64,000 bases of DNA, taken from the NCBI RefSeq assembly GCF_030066995.1, contig NZ_JASJAP010000002.1, positions 412,044-476,043 on the forward strand, in the 5' to 3' direction. Shown here piece after piece: positions 1 through 9,188 of the stretch. Made by a program: the position numbers and the translations under genes. Below the pieces are notes generated by a model. That model had not been told where the DNA came from. It was given only the letters and a program-made list of their open reading frames with translations, and searched no databases. Position 1 is the first letter of the stretch; each line of letters begins with the position of its first letter. This stretch comes from Erythrobacter sp. GTDB lineage: Bacteria > Pseudomonadota > Alphaproteobacteria > Sphingomonadales > Sphingomonadaceae.

Positions 1-2
1 TT

Positions 3-1325
3 GCCGCCTCGCAGCGCACCACCAGCGCCGCGGCGAGCGTTCCGTTTCGCACGGTGCTGTTCTCGATGGTTGTGCTGTGGGCGGCCTACTTCCTGATCGT
101 CACCGTGCGCAGCTATGTCGCGGGTTTCGACATGCAGATCGAATTGGCGTGGCGGCGCGGTTTGGTGACCTTGAGCGGGCTGGCGCTCACCATAGTGCTG
201 TGGAGCCTCTTGCGGCTCTTCGACACGCGCCCTCTCTGGGTAAAGATCTCCGCCGCCCTTGTCCTTGCCTTGCCGGTGGCCTTGGCGATTGGCCAGATCA
301 ACCAGCTGGTCTTCGAGGAAATGCAGCTGAAGTGGGAAAAGCGCTTCGAGAAGATGAACAATATCGGCCTGCGACGCGACGAGGCGGGCAATTTGCTGGT
401 TGATGTACCCGTCCGACCAGGCGCGGCCGCTGCCGAAGGCCCATCGAGCGACGCATCGACCGCCCAGCCTGGCACCACGCAGTCCGGTACTACCCAGCCC
501 GGCACCGCTGAAACGGAGAGCATTCTGATCCGTCCGGCGGCGACTAATGCGGATCGTTGGCGATCGGTGCTCGATATTGCGCTGGGACGCTATTTCCTGT
601 TGCTTGCGTGGGCCTCGCTCTACTTTGCGCTTCTTGCCGGCTATCAGGCGAGGGAGGCTCAGCGGCGCGAAGAGCAGTTTCGCAGCGCCGCCAAGGCCGC
701 CGAGCTGCGCAGCTTGCGCTATCAAGTGAACCCGCATTTCTTGTTCAACACCTTGAATTCGCTTTCCGCACTGGTGATGACGGGCAAGCCGCAGCGCGCC
801 GAGGAGATGATCCAGTCGATCAGCCGGTTCTATCGTCACAGTCTGGCCGATGATCCGACGAGCGACGTGATGCTCGCCGACGAATTCGACATGCAGCGCG
901 AATATCTCGAGATTGAGGCGGTGCGCTTCCCCGACCGTCTTCGCACGCGCTTTGATCTGCCCCCCGAACTTGCCGACGCGCGCGTGCCTGGCATGATCCT
1001 GCAACCCCTGGTGGAGAACTCGGTCAAATACGCCGTCTCACCCGTGGCGCGTGCCGTGACGATAACGCTGGCCGCGCGCGAGGAGTTTGACCGGCTTGTG
1101 CTCAGCGTCAGCGACGATGGCCCGGGTGTGCCAGCGGGCGTCGAGCATGGATTCGGGATCGGGCTTGCCAATGTGCGCGACCGGCTGGAAGCGCGCTTTG
1201 GCACAGACGTCGTGTTGACCTCAACGCCGCACGAGGGCGGGTACGTGACCGAGATGCGGATACCGCTTACGCGCCAGCCGATGACGGCGTACGGCACGGA
1301 GCAGAATGACGAGGCGTATGGCTGA
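3..1325 (+). CDS. LytS/YehU-type sensor histidine kinase (5' partial)
   Basis: Membrane histidine kinase of the LytS/YehU (His_kinase) family that would phosphorylate the overlapping LytTR regulator. The frame is open back to the window edge, so the true start is probably outside; the first in-frame start inside is GTG at 54. Counting from 54, hydrophobic segments lie near residues 4-20, 38-55, 65-85 and 178-197. A linker near 125-155 is rich in Ala, Pro, Gly and Thr (repeats like QPGTTQSGTTQPGT). The H-box NPHFLFNTLNS has its phospho-accepting His near 228, the N-box LVENSVKYAV has Asn near 322, and the G-box GFGIGLANVRDRL is at the C-terminus. No periplasmic sensor domain of a known type is recognisable, so the signal is unknown. 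Confidence 0.93.
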   Translation, partial: AASQRTTSAAASVPFRTVLFSMVVLWAAYFLIVTVRSYVAGFDMQIELAWRRGLVTLSGLALTIVLWSLLRLFDTRPLWVKISAALVLALPVALAIGQINQLVFEEMQLKWEKRFEKMNNIGLRRDEAGNLLVDVPVRPGAAAAEGPSSDASTAQPGTTQSGTTQPGTAETESILIRPAATNADRWRSVLDIALGRYFLLLAWASLYFALLAGYQAREAQRREEQFRSAAKAAELRSLRYQVNPHFLFNTLNSLSALVMTGKPQRAEEMIQSISRFYRHSLADDPTSDVMLADEFDMQREYLEIEAVRFPDRLRTRFDLPPELADARVPGMILQPLVENSVKYAVSPVARAVTITLAAREEFDRLVLSVSDDGPGVPAGVEHGFGIGLANVRDRLEARFGTDVVLTSTPHEGGYVTEMRIPLTRQPMTAYGTEQNDEAYG

Positions 1326-2097
1326 CACCGATCTTCCCGAAACATCGCTGCGGACCTTGATCGTCGACGATGAACCACTCGCGGTCGAGCGCACGCAGGT
1401 GATCTGCGCGGAACTCGACGCGATCCGGGTGGTCGGTACGGCAAGCGACGGCGCGGCGGCGCTGCGTCTGTCGGAGAAGCTTGAGCCTGATCTCGTGCTG
1501 CTCGACATGACGATGCCCGAGCTCGATGGTCTGGGTGTCGCCCGTAAGCTGTCAGAGCGTGACAATCCACCGGCGGTGATCTTCGTGACCGCACACGATC
1601 ATTTTGCGGTGGAGGCGTTCGATCTCGAAGCGATCGATTACGTGCTTAAACCCGTCTCGGCCGACCGCCTGAGTCGCGCGATCACCCGCGCCATCGCGCG
1701 CCGGGGCGAACGCGTAGCCGAGACAAGCGAATGGCTGGACGAGTTATGGGTGCCGCATCGCTCGGAATTGCTCCGCATCGCGGTCAGCGAAGTGCACCGC
1801 ATCGACGCCGAGCGCGACTATGTCCGCCTGCACGTCGCGGCGCCCGGCGAAGAGGCGAACGAAACCGGAGAGAGCGGACGGACCTATCTGTTGCTCCAGA
1901 CCATTGCCGGCCTCGAAGCGCGGCTCGACCCCGACAAGTTTATCCGTATTCACCGCTCGACCATCCTTCGCCGCGACAACATTCGCGGGCTTCGGCATGA
2001 TGGCCTGGGGGTGTGGTCGGCGGAGCTTCTGAATGGTGAGGCCCTGCGGATCGGCCGCACATATCTCGCCAAAGTGAAGAAGATGGCGGGAAGGTAA
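1318..2097 (+). CDS. LytTR-family response regulator
   Basis: DNA-binding response regulator. The N-terminal receiver domain (residues about 13-125) has the acidic pair in LIVDDEP, the phospho-acceptor Asp63 in LVLLDMTMPE, Thr in FVTAHD and Lys in YVLKPV. The C-terminal LytTR domain (about 145-255) ends with FIRIHRSTIL and the ALRIGRTYLAKVKK segment typical of the family. The start ATG at 1318 overlaps the kinase stop; ATG at 1306 would add four residues. Overlap with the kinase gene implies translational coupling and a cognate pair. A second, similar pair lies at 39.3-41.4 kb. Confidence 0.93.
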   Translation: MADTDLPETSLRTLIVDDEPLAVERTQVICAELDAIRVVGTASDGAAALRLSEKLEPDLVLLDMTMPELDGLGVARKLSERDNPPAVIFVTAHDHFAVEAFDLEAIDYVLKPVSADRLSRAITRAIARRGERVAETSEWLDELWVPHRSELLRIAVSEVHRIDAERDYVRLHVAAPGEEANETGESGRTYLLLQTIAGLEARLDPDKFIRIHRSTILRRDNIRGLRHDGLGVWSAELLNGEALRIGRTYLAKVKKMAGR

Positions 2098-2235
2098 GGG
2101 ATCCTCTTGGCGCCTTCGCGCTCAGCGATCACCCACCCCGCCTCCCCACCTGATTGCCAATGGGGCCACCAGGCTTTGCTGGCTGGGTGGAGCGGCGGGA
2201 TAGGCGGAGCCCGGTTCCGCCACTTTCGGAACTCC

Positions 2236-2284
2236 CAAAAAGAAAGCGGCCTGGATCGCAGGGACTAAGTGCATCCAGGCCGCT
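2236..2284 (-). terminator. Rho-independent terminator after the UrcA-family gene
   Basis: A 12-bp perfect stem (AGCGGCCTGGAT at 2245-2256 with its complement at 2273-2284) is followed on the minus strand by a T-rich tail (TTTCTTTTTGGG). It sits about 50 bases past the stop of the minus-strand gene at 2337-2648 and fits an intrinsic terminator. Confidence 0.8.
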
Positions 2285-2336
2285 CGAGTCGCACACCGCA
2301 GGGGCTAACCGCAGCGTGCGGGGTGTTGAGCGCGGT

Positions 2337-2648
2337 TCAGCCGCCGCGCCGTTGATCTTCGATAACCGCGGCCGCTTGTTCGCGCGCGGAGATGCGCGCT
2401 TTCTTGAGGCATTCGCGCGCGTCGCGCTGCGTGCGGGTGTCCATGCGACCGCCGTAGTAATTGCAGACACGCCGCACCGCGATCTCGACACGCTGCTCCA
2501 GCATTTTCTGGCCCTTGATGGTGTTGAGATCGAGACCTTCGTAGCTGACCATTTCGGTCTTGCGGATGGTGTCGCCCGCCAGAGCGGGGGTGGCAATTCC
2601 AGCGGCGCCGATCGAAGCGGCGACAAGGGCAACGGCGATGTTTTTCAT
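2337..2648 (-). CDS. UrcA family secreted protein
   Basis: Small exported protein of about 103 residues. The N-terminus MKNIAVALVAASIGAAGIA with an ALA-G site is a clear Sec signal peptide. The mature part carries the YEGLDLNTIKGQKMLEQRV region and paired cysteines (RRVCNYYGG, ARECLKKA) seen in UrcA proteins of sphingomonads and caulobacters, whose function is not established. The frame is open further upstream, but ATG at 2648 is chosen because the signal peptide starts there and a strong ribosome binding site (AGAGGAGAG) lies just before it. An intrinsic terminator follows. Confidence 0.85.
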   Translation of the reverse strand: MKNIAVALVAASIGAAGIATPALAGDTIRKTEMVSYEGLDLNTIKGQKMLEQRVEIAVRRVCNYYGGRMDTRTQRDARECLKKARISAREQAAAVIEDQRRGG

Positions 2649-2879
2649 GTAAACTCTCCTCTTGCAAGGACCGCCCAGCCTTCGACCAAGGGTTCGGGGA
2701 AGGGTCGAAGCGGGGTAACCGGGCGGCCTTACAATTGGAGAATTACGCCGAGGCAGCGCTGCGATCATCCCAAGCTCGACTTTTGGCGTTCGTCGCTCGA
2801 CTGAAAGAAAGCGCGTGCGATCAGGGGGTTAAAGCGTCCGACCAACGCCTGTTTCCACTCGACGAAGGTTTACGCCATA

Positions 2880-3161
2880 GTGCCACACATGAGCTGGCTG
2901 GTTGTCTTTGTCGCGATTCTCGGGGTTGTGAACTTTGCTCTGCACCGCGCGGTTCTCGAAAGCGATCACCCCTTGCTTAGCCAAATGCCCGATTTTCTCG
3001 GTTCGATCGGCGGTCGGTTGAGCCTGATCGCTGAGTTCGCTGTGCTGCTCGCGGCCATGCTGCTCACCGCGAACGGCTGGCCGGAGCTGGCGTGGGCGTA
3101 TCTTGCCTACAGCGCGCTCAATGGTATGGCCGCCTGGCTTGTCTTGCGCCGACGCGCGTGA
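2880..3161 (+). CDS. Small membrane protein, hypothetical
   Basis: Unrecognised protein of about 93 residues. A hydrophobic segment at the N-terminus (SWLVVFVAILGVVNFAL) is followed by two more (LSLIAEFAVLLAAMLL and WAYLAYSALNGMAAWLVL) and a basic end RRRA, giving a three-pass membrane layout. GTG at 2880 is used because GAAGG lies 11 bases upstream; ATG at 2889 is also possible. It precedes the phosphoesterase gene by 36 bases and may be co-transcribed with it. Confidence 0.7.
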   Translation: MPHMSWLVVFVAILGVVNFALHRAVLESDHPLLSQMPDFLGSIGGRLSLIAEFAVLLAAMLLTANGWPELAWAYLAYSALNGMAAWLVLRRRA

Positions 3162-3197
3162 TGCGGGCGGCGGGTTAAACGTCCAGCGGATCAGGTC

Positions 3198-3953
3198 ATG
3201 CCGACGCGGTTATTCCATATCAGCGATGTCCATTTCGGGATCGAGGACCGCGCGGCCCTTGCCGAGGTCGAACGCGCGATCGCCGACGAGCGACCCGATG
3301 CCCTGGTGTGCACCGGAGATCTGACGCAGCGCGCGACCCACAGACAATACGCCTCAGCCGCTGAGTGGTTTGGCCGGTTCGACATTCCGGTTTGGCTGGA
3401 TGTCGGCAACCACGACATGCCCTATTACAATTTGTGGGAGCGCTTCAAAGAGCCGTATCGCCGCTATAACGCCCTGCGCCGCGCGGTGGCGGTGGACGTA
3501 TTCGAGACCGATGATCTTGTCTTGATCCCACTCAGAACGACGGTGCCGGCGCAGAAGCGCTGGCCGTGGTCGGATGGAGTGGTCACTTCCCATTCGATTG
3601 CGGCGACCCTTGTTGCGATTGAGCCCTTCGAGGCCGACTCGCGTACAGTGATAGTGACAGCGCACCACCCCCTGCATGGTCCCGAGATTGACGGCCCCAC
3701 GTCGACGATTGGTGGTAATGAGGCGTTCGCGCGCCTCGTCGAAAGCGGAATGGACGCGATAATGACAGGGCATATCCACACCCCCTTCAACGAGAGGCGG
3801 CGCGCGGGCGAGGGGAGCGCTCAGGTGATCGGCGCGGGCACTCTGTCGACGCGCCTGCGCCACGGCGCGCCCCCATCGTACAACGTGCTGACGTGCGCGC
3901 GCGGAGAGGGCGACATAGCGGTCGAAACCCGCACAATCCCCGTTGTGTTATGA
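3198..3953 (+). CDS. Calcineurin-like metallophosphoesterase
   Basis: Dinuclear-metal phosphoesterase (Metallophos family), about 251 residues. All signature blocks are visible: D10-x-H12 (ISDVHFG), G40-D41 (CTGDLTQ), G70-N71-H72-D73, His156/157 in VTAHHPL and the GHIH block at 191-194. The domain fills the protein and there is no signal peptide, so it is probably cytoplasmic. The closest family type is the CpdA/Icc-like phosphodiesterases, but substrate (cAMP, phospholipid head group or other) cannot be fixed from sequence. Confidence 0.9.
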   Translation: MPTRLFHISDVHFGIEDRAALAEVERAIADERPDALVCTGDLTQRATHRQYASAAEWFGRFDIPVWLDVGNHDMPYYNLWERFKEPYRRYNALRRAVAVDVFETDDLVLIPLRTTVPAQKRWPWSDGVVTSHSIAATLVAIEPFEADSRTVIVTAHHPLHGPEIDGPTSTIGGNEAFARLVESGMDAIMTGHIHTPFNERRRAGEGSAQVIGAGTLSTRLRHGAPPSYNVLTCARGEGDIAVETRTIPVVL

Positions 3954-4201
3954 TCGCGGCCAGAGAGTGGCCCAGGCTTTATCGGCGAGCCGCCAGGTAA
4001 ACATAGCGCGCAACCGGTTAACCGTTTTTGGCGGACCCTCCTTAACTCGATTTAAGCCATATTTCGATCGAGCGGCGGCATCGGTGGTTGCTTCCACTGG
4101 TCTGGCGTCTGGTCGCCTGAACCGTTGTTGATCGGACGCAAGACTGCGCGATCCGCGCGCGCGAAAGGGGCTTTGCGCTCTTTGGATGTGTGGAGTTCAT
4201 C

Positions 4202-4393
4202 ATGTTGAAAGCGCTTGCCCTGGGGACGATCCTTACCGGCACGATTGCTCTTGTCATCGGGTCGCAAGGCTCGAGCGCGGGCCCACTCGCGGTCCACGCG
4301 ATGGCTGTGGGGGATGCCCGGATTTACTGGTCCTGGCCGATGTTTGCGGCGGGCACGGGCCTATCATGGGGCATCATGTGGCTCCAACGATGA
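4202..4393 (+). CDS. Small membrane protein, hypothetical
   Basis: About 63 residues, unrecognised. The first 20 residues (LKALALGTILTGTIALVIG) form a signal-anchor, and a second hydrophobic stretch (WSWPMFAAGTGLSWGIMWL) ends the protein, so two membrane spans are likely. ATG at 4202 is preferred over GTG at 4190 because GGAG lies about six bases upstream of it. The 248 bases before it hold no gene I can support. Confidence 0.6.
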   Translation: MLKALALGTILTGTIALVIGSQGSSAGPLAVHAMAVGDARIYWSWPMFAAGTGLSWGIMWLQR

Positions 4394-4439
4394 GCCAAGG
4401 GGAGCGGCCTTTCAGGTCGGGCACAAAGAAGAGCGTGTC

Positions 4440-4477
4440 ATGAAAGAAAGGCGGCCTCCCGCGTTGGAGAGGCCGCC
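4440..4477 (-). terminator. Rho-independent terminator of the rplM-rpsI operon
   Basis: Inverted repeat GGCGGCCTC at 4450-4458 and GAGGCCGCC at 4469-4477. On the minus strand it is followed by CTTTCTTTCA. It lies 30 bases past the rpsI stop. Confidence 0.78.
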
Positions 4478-4506
4478 CGTCCTGCAATCGCGTATGGTGG
4501 CGCGTT

Positions 4507-5049
4507 TTAGCGCTTCGAGAACTGGAAGCTGCGGCGGGCCTTCGCACGACCGTACTTCTTACGCTCGACCACGCGGCTGTCGCGTGTCAGGAAGCCGGCT
4601 GCTTTCACGACGCCGCGCAGCTCTGGCTCGTATTTGGTCAGCGCCTGGCTGATGCCGTGCTTGACCGCGCCGGCCTGGCCTGAGAGCCCGCCGCCTTTGA
4701 CGGTAGCGACAACATCGTACTGACCCTGGCGATCGGTGATCGTGAAGGGCTGGTCGATGATGAGGCGCAGGGTCGGACGCGCAAAGTACACTTCCTGATC
4801 GCGGCCATTGATGGTGACCTTGCCAGTGCCCGGCTTCAGCCAGACGCGCGCGGTTGCGTCCTTACGGCGACCGGTCGCATAGGCGCGGCCTTGCGCGTCC
4901 AGTTCCTGCTCGCGCAGCGGCGCGCCAGGCTGAGTCGATGCGTTCTGAGCGATTTCAGCCGCGTCGGCTGCGGGTGCATCGCCCGCGATCTCCTTGAGAT
5001 CGGACAGGTCGTTCACGGTTTCCCCGGAAGTGTTAGCGTTGTCGGCCAT
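4507..5049 (-). CDS. rpsI: 30S ribosomal protein S9
   Basis: Small-subunit ribosomal protein that reaches towards the P-site tRNA with its basic C-terminal tail. The core begins at [15 protein letters not shown] (residue about 58) and continues through [19 protein letters not shown] to the conserved end [20 protein letters not shown] 57-residue acidic, Ala-rich N-terminal extension precedes the core; alphaproteobacterial S9 proteins often carry one. Its start overlaps the rplM stop by one base in the usual L13-S9 operon order, so translation is likely coupled. Confidence 0.98.
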   Translation of the reverse strand: MADNANTSGETVNDLSDLKEIAGDAPAADAAEIAQNASTQPGAPLREQELDAQGRAYATGRRKDATARVWLKPGTGKVTINGRDQEVYFARPTLRLIIDQPFTITDRQGQYDVVATVKGGGLSGQAGAVKHGISQALTKYEPELRGVVKAAGFLTRDSRVVERKKYGRAKARRSFQFSKR

Positions 5050-5528
5050 TATGCGGACACCTTGTTCTTGCGATTCATCGAAGCGACGTCGAGCGTCTTG
5101 GGCTTCTGCCCGTCATGCGGATGCTCGGTCCCGGCGTAGAGGTGCAGCGCCTTCATCTGCTGCCGCCCCAGCGGTCCACGCGGGATCATGCGCTCGACGG
5201 CCTTTTCCAGCACGCGCTCGGGAAAGCGACCTTCAAGAACCTTCTGAGGCGTCGTTTCCTTGATGCCACCAGGGTGGCCCGTGTGCTTGTAGTAGACCTT
5301 GTCGGTCGTCTTGTTGCCGGTGAATTTCACCTTGTCGACGTTGATCACGATAACATGATCGCCGCAATCGACATGCGGGGTGTAGCTCGGCTTGTGCTTG
5401 CCGCGCAGGATGTTGGCGATGATCGAGGCAAGGCGGCCTACAACAAGGCTGTCCGCATCGATGATGTGCCACTCTTTTTCGACTTCGGCCGGCTTGATCG
5501 ACCGCGTCTGCGTGCTGAGCGCTTTCAT
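5049..5528 (-). CDS. rplM: 50S ribosomal protein L13
   Basis: Early-assembling large-subunit protein, 159 residues. Recognised by the conserved [16 protein letters not shown] start, the [18 protein letters not shown] segment, [29 protein letters not shown] and the C-terminal [14 protein letters not shown]. First gene of the rplM-rpsI operon, with its promoter expected in the 240-base gap upstream. Confidence 0.98.
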   Translation of the reverse strand: MKALSTQTRSIKPAEVEKEWHIIDADSLVVGRLASIIANILRGKHKPSYTPHVDCGDHVIVINVDKVKFTGNKTTDKVYYKHTGHPGGIKETTPQKVLEGRFPERVLEKAVERMIPRGPLGRQQMKALHLYAGTEHPHDGQKPKTLDVASMNRKNKVSA

Positions 5529-5635
5529 GGTTTTGTCCTTAAAGCGATGAACTGAAAGCGATGCGAGAGAGCCCGGTGGCCTTGCATCGCGAATCGCGTG
5601 GCGGCGTCGTACGACCGCATTTGCGAAGTGGCGCG

Positions 5636-5664
5636 CATTTGTGGCGAAAGAGCGCTTAAGTCAA
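5636..5664 (-). promoter_or_regulatory. Possible rplM promoter
   Basis: On the minus strand TTGACT (5664-5659) matches a sigma70 -35 element, and 17 bases later CAAATG is a weak -10. It lies about 110 bases upstream of rplM. The rest of the 5529-5768 gap holds nothing else I can support. Confidence 0.35.
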
Positions 5665-5768
5665 GCAAAAGGGGGGGTTAGCGGAGAGGTAAAATAATAC
5701 CTCCAAAATCCAAAGGGCTCTCCCCGCGCGTGTTTGATCAACTAACTCGCGCCGCTTCGGCCTCTCGA

Positions 5769-6500
5769 TCACGCCACAACCAGCGACCAGTCCTCGCTCG
5801 ATCGACGCTCGCTCTCACCGATCCGTGTGACGACCTCGCGCCGGGCTATGTCGAGCAATGTGGAGCCTTCTTGAGCTCTCGCCCTCCAATTGACTTCGAA
5901 CTCCCCGTAGCCGCCATCGGGCAAGGCCACGCGGCGGACATCGTGGAATGGTGTGGTTGAGGGACAGAACAGATCTCCGGGCAGCTGGTCGAGCAGCGAG
6001 GACCCCGCGCGTTGCAATTGCGCGAGATACCGCGCTTGCTGCGCTGCGCTGTCGCCGGAGAGGCCCTCTTCCTCAAAAATGGCCTCCGCAACCTTGATTG
6101 CGTTATTGACGCTGGCGCGGGTCGTCAGCTGCCCGGCTGCCACAATCGTTCCGTCCGGCGAAAGGAGTATCGGCCACATCTTGTGGGTGGAACGCTCCCT
6201 TTCAATCTGACTCAGGCGCGCAAGCTTGGGCGGAGCCTCGACCGAGACTGAGGCTTGCTGGCCCATTACGGCAACGCCGCGGCTTTGTTGCGCAAACGTA
6301 ACACGCCAGCTTCGTGTGACGACGACCGCCTGCCCATCGCGCAGGCCGCGAGAAAGCCGACGGGTGAGTGTGCAGGTGCCGCTAGGCCAGGCGACCGACT
6401 GCGCGGCAAGCAGTGAAGTGGGAAACGGCGCTGCGCCACAGGCAAGCGCGCCCATCGTGAACAGCCATGCATGCCGACGCGTAAGCCCATCTGCGATCAT
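5769..6500 (-). CDS. Exported protein of unknown function
   Basis: About 243 residues, no family recognised. The N-terminus (TRRHAWLFTMGALACGAAPFP) has a twin-arginine-like start followed by a hydrophobic core and an Ala-rich cleavage region ending near LLAAQS, so export is likely. The mature part has a TCTLTRRLSRGLRDGQAVVVTRSWRV segment and a C-terminal half with RARYLAQLQRAG-like helical content. ATG at 6500 starts the signal peptide. It stands alone between rplM and cutA on the same strand. Confidence 0.75.
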   Translation of the reverse strand: MIADGLTRRHAWLFTMGALACGAAPFPTSLLAAQSVAWPSGTCTLTRRLSRGLRDGQAVVVTRSWRVTFAQQSRGVAVMGQQASVSVEAPPKLARLSQIERERSTHKMWPILLSPDGTIVAAGQLTTRASVNNAIKVAEAIFEEEGLSGDSAAQQARYLAQLQRAGSSLLDQLPGDLFCPSTTPFHDVRRVALPDGGYGEFEVNWRARAQEGSTLLDIARREVVTRIGESERRSSEDWSLVVA

Positions 6501-6547
6501 AGGCTTCCTCGATTAAAGCCCAACCCCATGACGCCGCACGGTCCCTC

Positions 6548-6880
6548 TTAGCGGGTCTGCTCGGAAATCCACGCCAGGGTGTCAGGATGCGCTGCGTCGC
6601 AAATCGTCGCTATAATGACGGGAGTTTCGTAAGGATGCAACGCGTGCAACCGATTTACCGCTCTCTTCAGAGCTTCGGCGGTCGTTTTAAACAGAGCCGC
6701 AGTCTCGCTCGCGCATTCGCGCTGCCCTTTCCAAAGAAAGACCGATTCGATCGGACCAAGAAGGTTGGCGCAAGCGATCAAACCTTCATCCAGCAGCGTT
6801 CCGGCGATTGCGCGCGCTGTCTCGGCGTCTGGCAAGGGCGAGTAGATAAGAGCGGCACGGGTCGCCTCGCCGGTCGTCAT
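6548..6880 (-). CDS. cutA: Divalent-cation tolerance protein CutA
   Basis: CutA1 family trimeric cytoplasmic protein, about 110 residues, the normal family length. Visible hallmarks are [40 protein letters not shown] and the C-terminal [10 protein letters not shown] block. CutA is linked to copper tolerance in E. coli, though its molecular role is debated. The frame stays open further upstream, but that part is antisense-like sequence inside ctaA; ATG at 6880 overlaps the ctaA stop by four bases, which decides the start and implies coupling. Confidence 0.93.
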   Translation of the reverse strand: MTTGEATRAALIYSPLPDAETARAIAGTLLDEGLIACANLLGPIESVFLWKGQRECASETAALFKTTAEALKRAVNRLHALHPYETPVIIATICDAAHPDTLAWISEQTR

Positions 6881-7971
6881 GCGGCCACGCGCCGGGCCTG
6901 GCTCGCGATGCCATCGATATGCATCGCCCAGGCGGTCGCCGCGACCGTCAGCGCGCCGATCAATTGGTGAGCGGAGGCGAGCCACAGATTGACCCCGCTC
7001 AACACGGTACCAATTCCAAGAAGCACCATCGCACCAACCGCAGCGTGAAGCGAAATCGAGGCGCGTCGATCGCGCAGCCGCACACGCCGGGCCAGCCAGA
7101 CGAGCGCAACGACAGCCACCCACGCCCACCATCTATGGAGAAAATGAAGCAGCGTTGGGTCGCTTGTGAACATGGTGAAGACGCCCGGCGACCAGTCCAG
7201 CTCCGGGACCAGGCGGTCTTCGTACATGAAGGGCCAGCTGTAGGAGGCGTGCCCCGCGTTGAGCCCGGCAACCCAGGCGCCAAGCAGCAGCTGCACGAAC
7301 AGCACGCCCGCTACGATCGCTCCGCCGGGCGTCAGCGGCGCCGGGCTGACGCCGGGCTCGCGAGCCAGGCGGCGCATGTCGCGGGCGGTCCACACCAGAG
7401 CCGCCAGGAGCGTGAGCGCGGTCAAAAGGTGCAAGGACAGGCGAAAATGGCTCACATCGGTCATGTCGCCCACAAGCCCGGACTGGACCATCAGCCAGCC
7501 GAAAAACCCTTGCAGACCGCCGAGCGCGAGCAGTCCAATCAGCCGCGGCTTGAACCCCGCTGGAATAGCGCCGCGCACCCAGAACCAAACCAGCGGCAGC
7601 GCGTAGACCAAGCCAACCATCCGCGCCAACAGCCGGTGAAACCACTCCCAGAAATAGATGAACTGGAAGTCTGCCAGCGTCATTCCGCCAACGCCGGCCT
7701 CGAGCCGGTATTCGGGCGTCGCGCGATACTTTGCGAACTCGGCCTGCCAGGCGTCTTCGCTCAATGGCGGAAGAATTCCAGTTGCGACTTCCCATTCGGT
7801 GATCGAGAGACCGCTTTCGGTAAGGCGCGTGATGCCGCCGACAAAAACGATCAACACGACCAAAGCGGCCGTCACCTCGAGCCATCTTGCGAGCGCGAGT
7901 GGGCGCGCGCGAGATGTCCCGTGCGAACTCGTGGCAATGGGGTTGGCTTGCTGGGCGGCGGTCGTGGCCAT
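6877..7971 (-). CDS. ctaA: Heme A synthase (COX15/CtaA family)
   Basis: Integral membrane enzyme converting heme O to heme A for aa3-type cytochrome oxidase. At 364 residues it has the size of alphaproteobacterial COX15-type proteins, with about eight membrane spans. Family features include [16 protein letters not shown] near the N-terminus, the [18 protein letters not shown] block with a heme-ligand His, [15 protein letters not shown], and [13 protein letters not shown] plus [13 protein letters not shown] in the second half. It overlaps cutA downstream and is divergent from thiSG across a 129-base gap. Confidence 0.95.
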   Translation of the reverse strand: MATTAAQQANPIATSSHGTSRARPLALARWLEVTAALVVLIVFVGGITRLTESGLSITEWEVATGILPPLSEDAWQAEFAKYRATPEYRLEAGVGGMTLADFQFIYFWEWFHRLLARMVGLVYALPLVWFWVRGAIPAGFKPRLIGLLALGGLQGFFGWLMVQSGLVGDMTDVSHFRLSLHLLTALTLLAALVWTARDMRRLAREPGVSPAPLTPGGAIVAGVLFVQLLLGAWVAGLNAGHASYSWPFMYEDRLVPELDWSPGVFTMFTSDPTLLHFLHRWWAWVAVVALVWLARRVRLRDRRASISLHAAVGAMVLLGIGTVLSGVNLWLASAHQLIGALTVAATAWAMHIDGIASQARRVAA

Positions 7972-8100
7972 GCGTTGCTAAATGTGCCCAGCCTCTCGCC
8001 AGCGCAAGATCATTTGCAACAAACCGCGATGCGCTCTTCGCAAGCGAAAGGCGAGAAACTGCCGGTTGCGCCTCGGGGCAGGGTGGCTATCTCGGACCGT

Positions 8101-9093
8101 ATGAGCAAGACCATCACCTTGAACGGCGAGACTCGCCGCACGCAGGCTGCAACCGTGGCCGAACTTGTCCGCGAACTCGATCTTGCGCCGGAAAAGGTCG
8201 CGGTGGAACGCAACGGCGAAATCGCGCCGCGCTCGACGCTTGAGACTGCGGCGCTTGCCGAAGGCGACGTTCTCGAGATTGTGCACTTTGTGGGAGGGGG
8301 CGACCACGCCGCGTCGGCGGCGGCGGCGGACACGTGGAGTGTCGCTGGGAAGACATTCACCTCGCGGCTGATTGTCGGCACGGGCAAGTACAAGGATTTC
8401 GAGCAGAACGCCGCCGCCCTTGAAGCGAGCGGGGCCGAGATTGTGACCGTGGCGGTGCGCCGCGTTAATGTAACAGATCCCAAAGCGCCAAGGCTCACCG
8501 ATTTCATCGATCCCAAGAAGGTCACTTATCTTCCCAACACCGCCGGCTGTTTTACGGGCGAAGAGGCGGTGCGCACCCTTCGATTGGCGCGCGAAGCGGG
8601 AGGATGGGATCTTGTGAAGCTCGAAGTCCTGGGGGAAGCCCGCACGCTTTATCCGGACATGCGCGAGACGCTGACCGCGTGCGAGACCCTGGCGAACGAA
8701 GGTTTTCACCCGATGGTCTATTGCGTCGATGATCCCATTGCCGCCAAGCAGCTGGAAGACGCAGGCGCAGTCGCCATCATGCCGCTAGGCGCGCCGATCG
8801 GCTCCGGGCTGGGTATTCAGAACCAGGTGACCATCCGGCTGATCGTCGAAGGCGCAAAGGTGCCGGTGCTCGTCGATGCCGGCGTCGGCACGGCTTCGGA
8901 CGCTGCCGTGGGTATGGAATTGGGCTGCGACGGCATTCTGATGAACACCGCGATTGCTGAAGCCAAAGACCCGATCCGCATGGCGCGCGCCATGAAGCTG
9001 GCGGTCGAGGCGGGACGCGAGGCGTATCTCGCCGGACGCATGGGGCGACGCAGATACGCTGACCCCAGCAGCCCGCTTGCCGGATTGATCTAG
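8101..9093 (+). CDS. thiG: ThiS-ThiG fusion, thiazole synthase
   Basis: Bifunctional thiamine thiazole-pathway protein of 330 residues. Residues 1-67 are the sulfur carrier ThiS, ending in the Gly-Gly-Gly of HFVGGGDH (65-67). Residues about 78-330 are ThiG, a TIM-barrel synthase that joins deoxyxylulose phosphate, dehydroglycine and ThiS thiocarboxylate; the Schiff-base Lys is in [10 protein letters not shown] (Lys173). In separate ThiS proteins the Gly-Gly must be C-terminal to be thiocarboxylated, so the fusion needs processing or a different sulfur transfer. ATG at 8101 begins ThiS; the open frame further upstream is antisense to ctaA. I see no TPP riboswitch core in the leader. Confidence 0.93.
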   Translation: MSKTITLNGETRRTQAATVAELVRELDLAPEKVAVERNGEIAPRSTLETAALAEGDVLEIVHFVGGGDHAASAAAADTWSVAGKTFTSRLIVGTGKYKDFEQNAAALEASGAEIVTVAVRRVNVTDPKAPRLTDFIDPKKVTYLPNTAGCFTGEEAVRTLRLAREAGGWDLVKLEVLGEARTLYPDMRETLTACETLANEGFHPMVYCVDDPIAAKQLEDAGAVAIMPLGAPIGSGLGIQNQVTIRLIVEGAKVPVLVDAGVGTASDAAVGMELGCDGILMNTAIAEAKDPIRMARAMKLAVEAGREAYLAGRMGRRRYADPSSPLAGLI

Positions 9094-9188
9094 GTCCTGC
9101 CAACGTCGCCCGGTGTGAAATTCTCCGCGCGGCTTACCTGTTATTAACTACGTTTCGCGATGCTCCTCCAGCAACAGGAGGCAAGAGC

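Noticed and set aside
6919..8100. A plus-strand open frame of about 390 codons upstream of thiSG that could be read as a giant N-terminal extension.
   Set aside because: It is antisense to ctaA, Gln/Arg/Pro-rich without domain, and ThiS begins cleanly at ATG 8101.
7972..8100. Possible TPP riboswitch before thiSG.
   Set aside because: The conserved CTGAGA and ACCTGATCTGG-type elements are not present in the 129-base leader.
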